Shown one piece after another: positions 40,470 through 48,670 of a stretch of DNA of 64,000 bases. Each line of letters opens with the position of its first letter. Within the stretch, counting starts at the first letter, position 1. The stretch lies in the NCBI GenBank assembly GCA_963727495.1, contig CAVSGQ010000020.1:186001-250000 (forward strand). The letters are read 5' to 3'. Origin of the DNA: Actinophytocola sp963727495 (GTDB lineage Bacteria > Actinomycetota > Actinomycetes > Mycobacteriales > Pseudonocardiaceae). The position numbers and the translations under genes were made by a program. The notes beneath the pieces are model-generated. The model was not told the origin of the DNA, searched no databases, and worked only from the letters and a program-made list of their open reading frames with translations.

Positions 40470-42002
40470 TCAGCGTGCGGACATGTCGGGTATACACCTG
40501 ACGGCTTGGCTACGAATCGACGCACCGGCGATACGCACCGCTGCCAGGCGTCCGGAGACCAGCACCGGCGGGATGCCGACCCCCGGTGTCGTGCCGCAGC
40601 CGGCGAGCACCGCGTTGGTCACGTGACGCACCAGGTTGCGCGGCCGGAACGGCCCGGTCTGGCGGAACGTGTGCGCCAGCGAGAACGGCGTGCCGGCCGC
40701 GAGGCCGGCCGCCTCCCAGTCGGCCGGGGTGACGAGCCGGGACACCTCGACCGAGTCGGCGAAGCCGGTCAGCCCGCGCGCCTCCAGGACGCGGAGAAGC
40801 TCGTCGCGGTAGGCGGGACCGACCCGCCGCCAGTCCACCGGGCCGACCGCGAGGTTCGGGCAGGGGGCGAGCACCGACACCAGCTCCCGGCCCGCCGGCG
40901 CGAGCCCCGGGTCGGTCGCCGTGGGCCGGGTGAGCAGCAGTGACGGGTCGCTCATCAGCCTGCCGCGGACCAGGATCTCGTCGAACGTCGAGGACCAGGC
41001 GTCCCCGAACAGCACCGTGTGATGGGCGAGCTCCGGACGCGGCCGGGTGAGCCCGGCGTGCAGCACCACGGCCGAGGGCGACCAGCGCGGCCGCACCGGC
41101 CGGCGCGGTGCCCCGCCCAGCAACCGGTAGCTGACCGGCAGGTCGGGCGTCAGCACCACCGCGTCGCAGGGGATCCGCTCGCCGTGCGAGGTCCGCACGG
41201 CGGTGACCCGCGAGCCGGTCCGTTCCAGCCACGCCGCGCCGGTGCCGTACCGCAGCGACGCGCCGTGTGCGGCGGCGGCGCCGGCCAGCGCCTCGGCCAC
41301 CGCCCCGACGCCGCCGCGCGGGAAGTACACGCCGGCGACCGTGTCCATGTACGCGATGACCCCGTAGACGGCCGGCGCCCGGTGCGGCGCGAGCCCGGCG
41401 TAGAGCGACTGGAACGTGAACACCCGGCGCAGCCGTTCGTCGGTGAGGAAGCGGCCGACGGCCGGCCCGAGCCTGCCGAACCCGCCGATCGCGGCGAGCC
41501 GGGCGAGGCGCGGGCCCACGACGTCGAAGGGGGAGTCGAAGTTCGCGCCGATGAACTCGTCGCGCTGCAGCCGGTACAGCTCGGTCAGCCAGGCCCGCAG
41601 CCGCCGGTAGCCGTCCGCCTCGCGCGGACCGGCGAACCGGCGCACCTCCTCGGCCATGGCGTCCGCGTCGGCGTGCACGTCGAGGGTCGAACCGTCGGCG
41701 AAGCGCGCCCGGTAGGACGGGTCCAGCCTGGTCAGCGTGAGCCGCCCGGCCAGCGACTCGCCGACCGCGGCGAGCGCCTCCTCGATCAGCCCGGGCATGG
41801 TCAGCACCGAGGCGCCGGTGTCGATCCGGTAGCCGGCCATCGCGCCGGAGCCGGCCCGGCCGCCGGGGCCGTCCGCGGACTCCAGCACGGTCACCGCCCG
41901 GCCGGCGCCGAGCAGGTGCAGCGTCGCGGACAGCCCGGCGAGCCCCGCGCCGACCACGACGACATGGTCGGTCGGGCCGTCGACGGTGCGCACGGAGCTC
42001 AT
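40470..42002 (-). CDS. crtI: Phytoene desaturase
   Basis: This is an FAD-dependent enzyme that introduces double bases of conjugation into phytoene (lycopene route) at the membrane. The 510-residue product starts with HVVVVGAGLAGLSATLHLLGAGRAVTVLES, the GxGxxG dinucleotide fold. It keeps RIDTGASVLTMP, YFPRGGVGAVAEAL and the C-terminal GCGTTPGVGIPPVLVSGRL signature of CrtI-type desaturases. It starts ten bases after the crtE-type gene, so the two form an operon. Confidence 0.92.
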   Translation of the reverse strand: MSSVRTVDGPTDHVVVVGAGLAGLSATLHLLGAGRAVTVLESADGPGGRAGSGAMAGYRIDTGASVLTMPGLIEEALAAVGESLAGRLTLTRLDPSYRARFADGSTLDVHADADAMAEEVRRFAGPREADGYRRLRAWLTELYRLQRDEFIGANFDSPFDVVGPRLARLAAIGGFGRLGPAVGRFLTDERLRRVFTFQSLYAGLAPHRAPAVYGVIAYMDTVAGVYFPRGGVGAVAEALAGAAAAHGASLRYGTGAAWLERTGSRVTAVRTSHGERIPCDAVVLTPDLPVSYRLLGGAPRRPVRPRWSPSAVVLHAGLTRPRPELAHHTVLFGDAWSSTFDEILVRGRLMSDPSLLLTRPTATDPGLAPAGRELVSVLAPCPNLAVGPVDWRRVGPAYRDELLRVLEARGLTGFADSVEVSRLVTPADWEAAGLAAGTPFSLAHTFRQTGPFRPRNLVRHVTNAVLAGCGTTPGVGIPPVLVSGRLAAVRIAGASIRSQAVRCIPDMSAR

Positions 42003-42012
42003 GGTTCGCCCG

Positions 42013-43146
42013 CTATCTGTCCCGCCGGGTGGCGGCCACGGCCAGGTCCCGCAGCCGGGTCATGCCGGGATCGGCGAGCCCGGCCCGGTCCAGCGCGGCC
42101 AGCGCGGAGGAGGTCAGGGTCTCGATCCGGCGTTCCACCTCGTCGACCGCGCCGAGGCCGACGAGCAGGTCGCGGACCCGGGTGAGCGTCTGCGGCGTCA
42201 GGTCCGGGTCGCCGAGCGCGCCGCGCATGACGTCGGCGTCCGCGTGCCGGCCCGCCCGGGTGGCGTAGCCCAGGCCGAGAGCCATCAGCAGCGTCCGCTT
42301 GCCCTCGCGCAGGTCGTCGCCCGCGGGCTTGCCGGTCACCTCGGTGTCGCCGTACATCCCGAGCAGGTCGTCGCGCAGCTGGAAGGCGACCCCGATGTCG
42401 GTGCCGAACGTCTTCACGGCCTCGACGGTGTCCGGCCCGGCGCCGGCGAAGGCCACACCCATGTGCAGCGGCCGCTCCACGGTGTAGGCGGCGGTCTTGA
42501 GCCGGGCCACGCCCAGCGCCCGCTCCTCCGACTCGTCCCCCTCGGCCTGTGCCAGCACGTCCAGGTACTGCCCGGCGAACATCTCCGCGCGCATCGCCTG
42601 CCACGGCCCGCGCGCCGCGGCCCGCATGCCGGGCTCGAGCTCGGCGCTCTCGAACATGTCGTCCGCCCAGGCCAGCGCCAGGTCGCCGAGCAGGATCGCG
42701 GCAGCCGTGCCGAACCGCTCCGGCTCGCCCAGCCAGCCGCCCGCGCGGTGCGCCTCGGTGAACCGCACGTGCACGGTCGGGTGACCGCGGCGCAGCTCGG
42801 AGGCGTCCATGATGTCGTCGTGCACCAGCGCGCACGTCTGGATCAGCTCCAGCGCGCTGACCGCGTGCAGCACCGCCCGCGCGCGCGGCCCGTCCGGCTC
42901 GCCGCCCGCGGCGCGCCAGCCCCACCAGGCGAACGTCGGGCGCAGCCGCTTGCCCCCGCGCAGCGCGAAGTCGGACAGCGCGTCCACGGCCTGCGCGAAC
43001 GTGCGGGCGAGCTCGGGCAGCTCGGCGCGGCGCTCGGCCAGGTAGCGGGCGAGGAACTCCTCGACGTGCAGGTGGACCGCGGCGTCGATGGAACCGTCGA
43101 TGGAGCTGTCGACCGCGATGGGGAGGTCAGGGGCCACGCGGACCAT
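42013..43146 (-). CDS. crtE: Polyprenyl (geranylgeranyl) diphosphate synthase
   Basis: This is a trans-prenyltransferase making the C20 precursor for carotenoids. The 377-residue product has the first Asp-rich motif LVHDDIMDASELRRGHP, the second QLRDDLLGMYG and the lysine site RGGKRLRPTF. It corresponds to Rv2173 (idsA2) in gene order, but its operon partners crtI and crtB show a carotenoid role here. ATG 43146 is chosen as the first ATG that keeps the helix ahead of RGGKRLRP. It is divergent from metF. Confidence 0.9.
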   Translation of the reverse strand: MVRVAPDLPIAVDSSIDGSIDAAVHLHVEEFLARYLAERRAELPELARTFAQAVDALSDFALRGGKRLRPTFAWWGWRAAGGEPDGPRARAVLHAVSALELIQTCALVHDDIMDASELRRGHPTVHVRFTEAHRAGGWLGEPERFGTAAAILLGDLALAWADDMFESAELEPGMRAAARGPWQAMRAEMFAGQYLDVLAQAEGDESEERALGVARLKTAAYTVERPLHMGVAFAGAGPDTVEAVKTFGTDIGVAFQLRDDLLGMYGDTEVTGKPAGDDLREGKRTLLMALGLGYATRAGRHADADVMRGALGDPDLTPQTLTRVRDLLVGLGAVDEVERRIETLTSSALAALDRAGLADPGMTRLRDLAVAATRRDR

Positions 43147-43230
43147 GGTGCGTGGTCGTCCCGGCTCGCATACCAGCGGGGGTCCGCTCGCGGTCGCCTG
43201 GTAGTCCAGTTGCGCATTGCGCTGCGTCAC

Positions 43231-43236
43231 TACTCT
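43231..43236 (+). promoter_or_regulatory. -10 element TACTCT of leaderless metF
   Basis: TACTCT, six bases, ATG 43243. Confidence 0.55.
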
Positions 43237-43242
43237 GGAGCC

Positions 43243-44157
43243 ATGACTTCGGTGGTGGAACGTATCCCGGGCGACCGGCCGGTGTTCTCCGTCGAGTTCA
43301 TGCCCCCGCGCGACGACGCCGACGAGCAGCGGCTGTGGAACTCCATCCGCTCGTTGGAGGGGCTGGACCCGGCGTTCGTCTCGGTCACCTACGGCGCCGG
43401 CGGGTCCAGCCGGGACCGGACCATCCGCACGACCGGGCGCGTGGTGCGGGAGACCACGCTGGTCTCGATGGCCCACCTCACGGCCGTCGACCACTCCGTC
43501 GCCGAGCTGCGCAACGTCATCGGCTGGTACGCCGAGCTCGGCGTGAAGAACGTCCTCGCCCTGCGCGGTGACCCGCCGGGCGACCCGATGGGCGAGTGGG
43601 TCCGCCACCCCGAGGGCCTGGCGTACGCCGAGGAGCTGGTGCGCCTGGTGCGCGAGCTGGGCGACTTCTGCGTCGGCGTGTCCGCGTTCCCGTACGGCCA
43701 CCCCCGCTCGGGCGACCTGGACATCGACACCGAGTACCTGGTGCGCAAGCTGCGGGCCGGCGCCGACTTCGCGATCGCCCAGCTGTGCTTCGAGGCCGAC
43801 GACTTCCTGCGGATGCGCGACCGGGTGGCCGCGCGCGGGTGCGACTCGCTGCTGCTGCCCGGCATCATGCCGCTGACCACGCCGAAGATCCTGTCGAAGA
43901 CCGTGGAGCTGTCCGGGGCGCAGGTGCCGCGCGCGCTGGCCGACCGGCTCGGCCCGCTGACCGAGGACCCGAAGGCGTTCCGCGCGGCCGGCATGGACGT
44001 CACCGAGGAGCTGTCCCGGCGGCTGCTCGCCGAGGGCGTGCCGAGCCTGCACTTCTACACGTTCAACCTGTCGAAGGCGACCAAGGAGATGGTGGCCCGG
44101 CTCGGCCTGGCACCCCTGCGGTCGCAGAACCCGGCGAACTTACGGTCCGCCGGCTAG
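43243..44157 (+). CDS. metF: Methylenetetrahydrofolate reductase family protein
   Basis: This enzyme reduces 5,10-methylene-THF to 5-methyl-THF for methionine synthesis. The 304-residue TIM-barrel protein contains FSVEFMPPRDDADE, FVSVTYGAGGSSRDRT, VLALRGDPPGDP and AQLCFEADDFLRMRDRV, all family landmarks. It matches Rv2172c in gene order. That mycobacterial relative is described as acting without bound FAD, so the cofactor habit may differ from E. coli MetF. Its stop overlaps the convergent lppM stop by four bases. Confidence 0.92.
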   Translation: MTSVVERIPGDRPVFSVEFMPPRDDADEQRLWNSIRSLEGLDPAFVSVTYGAGGSSRDRTIRTTGRVVRETTLVSMAHLTAVDHSVAELRNVIGWYAELGVKNVLALRGDPPGDPMGEWVRHPEGLAYAEELVRLVRELGDFCVGVSAFPYGHPRSGDLDIDTEYLVRKLRAGADFAIAQLCFEADDFLRMRDRVAARGCDSLLLPGIMPLTTPKILSKTVELSGAQVPRALADRLGPLTEDPKAFRAAGMDVTEELSRRLLAEGVPSLHFYTFNLSKATKEMVARLGLAPLRSQNPANLRSAG

Positions 44158-44846
44158 CCGGCCCGCCGTGCCTGAATCCGCTCCAGCCGCAGGCTGCGGC
44201 GGTGGGTGAACAGCGCCAGCAGCACCACCAGGACCGCGACGCCGATCGCGCCGCCGCCGACCATCGCCACCCACTGGGTCCAGGAGATCCCGGCCGCGTT
44301 CGAGTACTGCGCGACCGCGCTGAACTCGGTGACCGCGCCCGGCTTGGGCTCCCAGCTGATCGTGCCGTCGGTGTTGTCGCCGTTGGTGCGGGTGATCCGG
44401 CCCGGGAAGGCGATCTTGACCTGCACGTCGGCGCGCTCCTTGGGCACCCGGGTCAGGTCGATCGAGCCGGCCAGCGAGACCAGGTCGCCGGAGCGGTGGA
44501 AGGACAGCCGGTACTGGCGCAGCGTCGAGATCGAGTCCACCAGCAGCGTGAGGTCGGTGAACCGCAGGCCGGTCAGCGTCACCTTCTGGCCGACGTAGCC
44601 GTCCGCGGTGTACGGCTCGGTGCGGACCTTGTCGCCGAGCTCGGGCGGCACGGTCAGCTTGGGGCCGTCGTCGTCGGAGTTGACCGGCAGCGCCGCGATG
44701 ACCAGCTCGCCGGAGATCAGGTCGTCCTGGGACACGGCGAGCGCGGCGTGGATGCGGACGCAGCCGCTGAGCGAGACCATCAGCAGACCGCACAGCACGA
44801 CGAGCCCGAGCAGTCTCCGAAGGTGATCGCGGCCGGCGGTGCGCAC
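44154..44846 (-). CDS. lppM: LppM-family lipoprotein (DUF3153)
   Basis: The 230-residue product has a lipoprotein signal ending SLSGC, a beta-rich outer domain with IHAALAVSQDDLISGELVIAAL, a second conserved stretch (DKVRTEPYTADGYVGQKVTLTGL), and a C-terminal transmembrane helix (about 195-218) with a basic tail. In M. tuberculosis LppM affects phagosome traffic and glycolipid levels. The position next to metF is the same. GTG 44846 has AGGA seven bases upstream and gives the mycobacterial length of about 227. Confidence 0.88.
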   Translation of the reverse strand: MRTAGRDHLRRLLGLVVLCGLLMVSLSGCVRIHAALAVSQDDLISGELVIAALPVNSDDDGPKLTVPPELGDKVRTEPYTADGYVGQKVTLTGLRFTDLTLLVDSISTLRQYRLSFHRSGDLVSLAGSIDLTRVPKERADVQVKIAFPGRITRTNGDNTDGTISWEPKPGAVTEFSAVAQYSNAAGISWTQWVAMVGGGAIGVAVLVVLLALFTHRRSLRLERIQARRAG

Positions 44847-44923
44847 CGGCACATCCTGCCAGCCCGGGGTCTCCCCCCGGACACCAGGCGGTTTCCCGTT
44901 CGAAAATGACATGCGGGCTTGGG

Positions 44924-44929
44924 TAGCGT
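44924..44929 (+). promoter_or_regulatory. -10 element TAGCGT of leaderless DUF885 gene
   Basis: TAGCGT lies eight bases before ATG 44938. No ribosome-binding site. Confidence 0.45.
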
Positions 44930-44937
44930 CCCGGGGC

Positions 44938-46620
44938 ATGGACACCCCCGTGCACCGGCTCTGCGACTCCTACGTCGACGACTACGTCCGCCTCGAACCG
45001 ACCGTCGCCACCGCGCTGGGCATCTCCGGCCACGACGACCGGCTGCCGGACCTGTCGCCGGACGGGCACGCCGAGCGCGCCGGGCTGGTCGCGACGGCCC
45101 TGCGCGCGGTGGCCGGGCTGGAGCCGGCCGACGACGGCGAGCGGGACGCGAAGGCGGTGTTCGTCGAGCGGCTCGGGCTGGAGCGCGAGGTCTACGACGC
45201 CGGCCTGGTCGACTCGTCGCTGAACGTGCTGGCCAGCCCGGCGCAGGACGTGCGCCAGGCGTTCGACCTGATGCCGACCGACTCGCCGCAGGCCTGGCGG
45301 ACGGTCGCGACCCGGATGTCCCGGGTGCCCGACACGCTCGCGAGCTACCGGGAGAGCCTGCGGCACGCGGCCGCGCGGGGCACCGTCGCGGCGGCCCGGC
45401 AGGTGCGCCGGGTCGCCGAGCAGTGCACGACCTGGGCCGGCCTGGGCGACGAGCCGGCGTTCTTCGCCTCGCTCGCGGCCACCGCGCCCGCCGACGGTTC
45501 CGTGGACGACGCGCTGCGTGCCGACCTCGACGCCGGGGCCGCCGCGGCCGGGAAGGCCTACGCGGAGCTGGCCGCGTTCCTGCGCGAGGAGTTGCTGGCG
45601 AAGGCGCCCGCGGAGGACGCGGTGGGCGAGGACGTCTACGCGCTGTGGTCGCGGATGTACCTCGGCGCGCGGGTGGACCTGCGCGAGGCCTACGAGTGGG
45701 GCTGGGCGGAGCTCACCGGCATCGAGACGGAGATGAAGGAGGTGTCCGGCCGGATCCGGGCCGGGGCCGGCATCCGGGAGGCGGCCGAGGCGCTCGACGC
45801 CGACCCGCGCTACCGGGTGGCCGGGCGGCCCGCGTTCCGCGAGTGGATGCAGGACCTGTCCGACCGGGCGCTGGCCGACCTGCGGGGCGTGCACTTCGAG
45901 ATCCCGGACGAGATCATGCGGCTGGACTGCAGGATCGCGCCGCCCGGTGGCGGCACCGGGGCGTACTACACGGGGCCGTCGGACGACTTCACCCGCCCCG
46001 GCGCCATGTGGTGGGCGCTGCCGCCGGACAAGGACGAGTTCCCCACCTGGCGTGAGGTCAGCGTCGTCTACCACGAGGGCGTGCCGGGCCACCACATGCA
46101 GATCGCGACGGCGACCCACGAGTCGAAGCGGCTCAACAAGTTCCAGCGGCTGCTGTCCTGGGTGCCGGCCTACAGCGAGGGCTGGGCGCTGTACGCGGAG
46201 CGGCTGATGCGCGAGTTCGGCTACCTGGCCGACGACGGGGACCTGCTGGGCATGCTGAACGAGAACCTGTTCCGTGCGGCGCGGGTGGTCGTCGACATCG
46301 GCATGCACCTGAAGCTGGAGATCCCGCGCGGGACCGGCTTCCACGAGGGCGAGCGCTGGACGCCGGAGCTGGGCCTGGAGTTCATGCTGACCCGCACGAT
46401 CACCGAGGAGGCCCTGGTCCGCGACGAGATCGACCGCTACCTGGGCTGGCCCGGCCAGGCCCCGGCCTACAAGCTCGGCGAGCGCCTGTGGCTGTCCGCC
46501 CGCGACGACGCCCGCGCGCGGGCCGGCTCGTCCTTCGACCTCAAGGAGTTCCACATGCGGGCGCTGCACATGGGCCAGATGGGCCTGGACACCCTGCGCG
46601 AACGCCTGGCCGCCCTCTAG
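44938..46620 (+). CDS. DUF885-family putative zinc metallopeptidase
   Basis: The 560-residue cytoplasmic protein has no signal peptide and carries VYHEGVPGHHMQIA, the HExxGHH signature of the DUF885 group. A Glu-bearing helix, PAYSEGWALYAERLMREFGY, lies about 30 residues later. This is the expected third zinc ligand. The long N-terminal helical domain is normal. DUF885 proteins are predicted metallopeptidases with unknown substrates. The second 21-bp repeat array follows it. Confidence 0.85.
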   Translation: MDTPVHRLCDSYVDDYVRLEPTVATALGISGHDDRLPDLSPDGHAERAGLVATALRAVAGLEPADDGERDAKAVFVERLGLEREVYDAGLVDSSLNVLASPAQDVRQAFDLMPTDSPQAWRTVATRMSRVPDTLASYRESLRHAAARGTVAAARQVRRVAEQCTTWAGLGDEPAFFASLAATAPADGSVDDALRADLDAGAAAAGKAYAELAAFLREELLAKAPAEDAVGEDVYALWSRMYLGARVDLREAYEWGWAELTGIETEMKEVSGRIRAGAGIREAAEALDADPRYRVAGRPAFREWMQDLSDRALADLRGVHFEIPDEIMRLDCRIAPPGGGTGAYYTGPSDDFTRPGAMWWALPPDKDEFPTWREVSVVYHEGVPGHHMQIATATHESKRLNKFQRLLSWVPAYSEGWALYAERLMREFGYLADDGDLLGMLNENLFRAARVVVDIGMHLKLEIPRGTGFHEGERWTPELGLEFMLTRTITEEALVRDEIDRYLGWPGQAPAYKLGERLWLSARDDARARAGSSFDLKEFHMRALHMGQMGLDTLRERLAAL

Positions 46621-46649
46621 AACTGCTTGTCAGGCCGCGGCGACCTTCG

Positions 46650-46930
46650 CCCCGACCCGACCCCCGGCATCGCCGACCCGACCGGTGGCGCGGTCGAGTC
46701 GACCGGTGGCGCCGTCGAGTCGACCGGTGGCGCGGTCGAGTCGACTCCGCAGGTCCGCCGGGTGACCGCGCCCGGTCGTGCTGCCGGTGCCGCGCAGCGA
46801 GTCGGCTCGGCGATGCCACGGGTCGGTTCACCCGCGTGGCGGGTCGACTCGCCGCGTGTGGGGTCGGCTCGGCGATGCCAGGGGTCGGGTCGGCCGCGTG
46901 GCGGGTCGGGTCGGGTCGGGTCGGCGACGT
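46650..46930 (+). repeat. Second 21-bp repeat locus, with inverted halves
   Basis: The 311-base gap between convergent genes 44938 and 46932 is filled by copies of the same motif as 17764-18022. Three near-perfect units GAGTCGACCGGTGGCGCCGTC run on the plus strand at about 46690-46745. More degenerate copies appear in reverse orientation (GGGTCGGCTCGGCGATGCC type) at about 46795-46925. The two halves could pair as a very long hairpin. Confidence 0.8.
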
Positions 46931-46931
46931 C

Positions 46932-47516
46932 CTAGACGCGGGCCTGGGACTCGTCGAGCGGGAGAGTGCGGCCCAGCACGCCGAACGGCCGCGGGTCGCC
47001 GGTGAACCGGTAGTTGCGCAGCACGTCGGTGAAGCCCATCCGGTAGTACAGCCGCCACGCCCGGGACGGGCCCTCCGGCGTGGACAGCAGGACCTTGCTC
47101 GCGGCCACCTCGGCCAGCAACCGCCGCAGCAGGTCCTCGCCGACGCCGCGGCCCTGGCCCGCGGGCCGCACGTGCACCTCGGTCAGCTCGAAGTAGTCGT
47201 CGAGCCACGAGTCGGCGAGGTTCGGCCCCGATCGCTCGACGATGCCGCGCCGCACCTGCTCGTGCCACCACTGGCCGGCCGCGCCGCGGTACCCGTAGGC
47301 GATCCCGACCATCCTGTCGTCCGGGTCGAGCGCCGCCACGCACCGCCAGTCCGCCCGCAGCATGTGCGCCAGCCACATCGGCGCACGCTGCTCGGCCGTG
47401 CCGGCCGGGTACCGCATGGCCGTGACGTACAGCGACAACGCCTCGGACAGGCGCGCGCGCAGCTCGTCCTGGCTGAGGTCGACGAACCGCTCGACCCGTG
47501 GTGGAACCGCGGTCAC
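46932..47516 (-). CDS. GNAT-family acetyltransferase
   Basis: The 194-residue protein has the GNAT core: ELTEVHVRPAGQGRGVGEDLLRRLL (acetyl-CoA binding Q/RxxGxG/A) and VLLSTPEGPSRAWRLYYRMGFTDVLRNYRF (motif B). The substrate is unknown. The GTG at 47516 overlaps the stop of the YbaK-like gene as GTGA, so the two are coupled. Confidence 0.85.
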   Translation of the reverse strand: MTAVPPRVERFVDLSQDELRARLSEALSLYVTAMRYPAGTAEQRAPMWLAHMLRADWRCVAALDPDDRMVGIAYGYRGAAGQWWHEQVRRGIVERSGPNLADSWLDDYFELTEVHVRPAGQGRGVGEDLLRRLLAEVAASKVLLSTPEGPSRAWRLYYRMGFTDVLRNYRFTGDPRPFGVLGRTLPLDESQARV

Positions 47517-48034
47517 GACTGGCGATTGTCCTCCCCGTCGGCGACAACCGCAGCCATGCCCCCCGTCAACGCGACCAGGTCGGCGAACGTCGTGGGGAAC
47601 ACCGCCTTGGGATGGCCCGCCGCCGCCCACACGACGTCGTAGCCGGCGAGCGCCTCGTCGACCAGCGTGACGATGGGCCGCGGGTGGCCGACCGGCGCCA
47701 CCCCGCCGATCGCCTGACCGGTGTGCTCGCGCACGAACGCCGGGTCCGCCCGGCCCACCGAGGTGGCGCCGGCCAGGGCCGCCAGCCGGGCGGTGGAGGC
47801 CCGGTGCGCGCCCGACGTCAGCGCCAGCAGCGGGAAGACGCGATCACCCTCGGTAGCGCGGAACACGAGGCTGTTCGCGATCGCGCCGACGGGGACGCCG
47901 AGCGCCCCGGCGGCGGCAGCGGCGGTGCGCACCTCGTCGGCGAGAACGCGGATGCCGTCGGCGGCGGCCGGCAGCCCGGCCTCGCGCAGCGCGGCGGAGA
48001 TCTTGCTGATCGCGGGGTGGTCCAGAGAGCTCAT
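47513..48034 (-). CDS. YbaK/EbsC-family aminoacyl-tRNA deacylase-like protein
   Basis: The 173-residue product has the YbaK fold landmarks: VPVGAIANSLVFRATEGD, a conserved Lys-less strand LLALTSGAHR, then GQAIGGVAPVGHPRPIVTLVDEAL and VVWAAAGHPKAVFPTTFADLVALTGG. Family members hydrolyse mischarged tRNA (Cys-tRNA-Pro and others). The start ATG 48034 (SSLDHPAISK) is preferred over 48043. It is coupled to the GNAT gene. Confidence 0.85.
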   Translation of the reverse strand: MSSLDHPAISKISAALREAGLPAAADGIRVLADEVRTAAAAAGALGVPVGAIANSLVFRATEGDRVFPLLALTSGAHRASTARLAALAGATSVGRADPAFVREHTGQAIGGVAPVGHPRPIVTLVDEALAGYDVVWAAAGHPKAVFPTTFADLVALTGGMAAVVADGEDNRQS

Positions 48035-48090
48035 GCCGCACATCAGAGCACATTCCCGGCCCGCGCCGCCGCCGAAAATCCGAGCCGAGG

Positions 48091-48119
48091 TTGAGTCTGC
48101 CGGTGCCCGGAGTTAAGCT
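48091..48119 (+). promoter_or_regulatory. Promoter of the HEPN operon (TTGAGT-N17-TAAGCT)
   Basis: TTGAGT at 48091-48096 and TAAGCT at 48114-48119 are 17 bases apart, giving a start near 48126 directly in front of the LexA box. Confidence 0.65.
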
Positions 48120-48127
48120 CGATTCGT

Positions 48128-48143
48128 TCGAACAGACGTTCGA
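48128..48143 (+). promoter_or_regulatory. LexA/SOS box upstream of the HEPN operon
   Basis: TCGAACAGACGTTCGA is an exact match to the actinobacterial LexA site TCGAAC-N4-GTTCGA. It lies at about +2 to +18 of the predicted transcript, so LexA would block initiation. Confidence 0.8.
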
Positions 48144-48149
48144 GCAGAG

Positions 48150-48186
48150 CTCGGTGGTGGGGCGGGGGAAGCGCCTCACCACCGAG
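48150..48186 (+). promoter_or_regulatory. Leader hairpin of the HEPN operon
   Basis: CTCGGTGGTG and its exact complement CACCACCGAG are separated by 17 bases within the 5' untranslated region. The role is unknown. Confidence 0.4.
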
Positions 48187-48253
48187 CGCCGCCGGCTTCC
48201 CCACGGCGCGTCATCACACCCGGTGACGATCTCGGACCGCGAGGAGGCGTCAG

Positions 48254-48670
48254 GTGACCACAACACTGGACTACCGCGACAACCAGCCCGCGTCCGTGCC
48301 CGAGCCCGCGCTCACCCTGCTCTCCCAGGCCGAGCGGGGGCTCGCGGACGCGTCGCTCGACCCCGACCCCGCCGAGCGGTTCGCTCAGGCGTACCTGGCG
48401 GCGTTGCGCGCGGCGGCGGCGCTGCTCGCGATGCGCGGCCGCCCGCACCGGGCACGCTCGCGGCCGATGAGCGTGTGGACGCTGCTCGCCTCGGTGGCGC
48501 CCGAACTGCGCGAGTGGGCGGCGTTCTTCGCGTCCTGCTCGGCCACCCGCGCCTCGGTGCAGGCCGGCATCACGCGCGCGGTCACCGCCCGCTCCGCGGA
48601 CGACCTCGTGCGCCAGGCGGGCCAGTTCCTCGACCTCGTCACGCGCGCGACCCACGGCCCCACCCCATGA
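48254..48670 (+). CDS. SAV_6107-family HEPN-like protein, SOS-controlled
   Basis: The 138-residue product is mostly helical: PALTLLSQAERGLADASLD, AERFAQAYLAALRAAAALLAMRGRPH, MSVWTLLASVAPELREWAAFF and ADDLVRQAGQFLDLV. This resembles the SAV_6107-type HEPN family. HEPN proteins often carry an R-x4-6-H RNase motif. The nearest here is RGRPH, one residue short, so catalysis is doubtful. GTG 48254 follows GAGGAGG. The upstream LexA box places it under DNA-damage control, and it overlaps the next gene as ATGA. Confidence 0.78.
   Translation: MTTTLDYRDNQPASVPEPALTLLSQAERGLADASLDPDPAERFAQAYLAALRAAAALLAMRGRPHRARSRPMSVWTLLASVAPELREWAAFFASCSATRASVQAGITRAVTARSADDLVRQAGQFLDLVTRATHGPTP

Noticed and set aside
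46627..46935. A 102-codon plus-strand frame in the second repeat locus
   Set aside because: It is a translation of the repeat units with no ribosome-binding site and overlaps the convergent GNAT gene's stop.
48254..48670. HEPN toxin with a canonical RNase motif
   Set aside because: The closest motif, RGRPH, has three instead of four to six residues between Arg and His, so I do not claim RNase activity.
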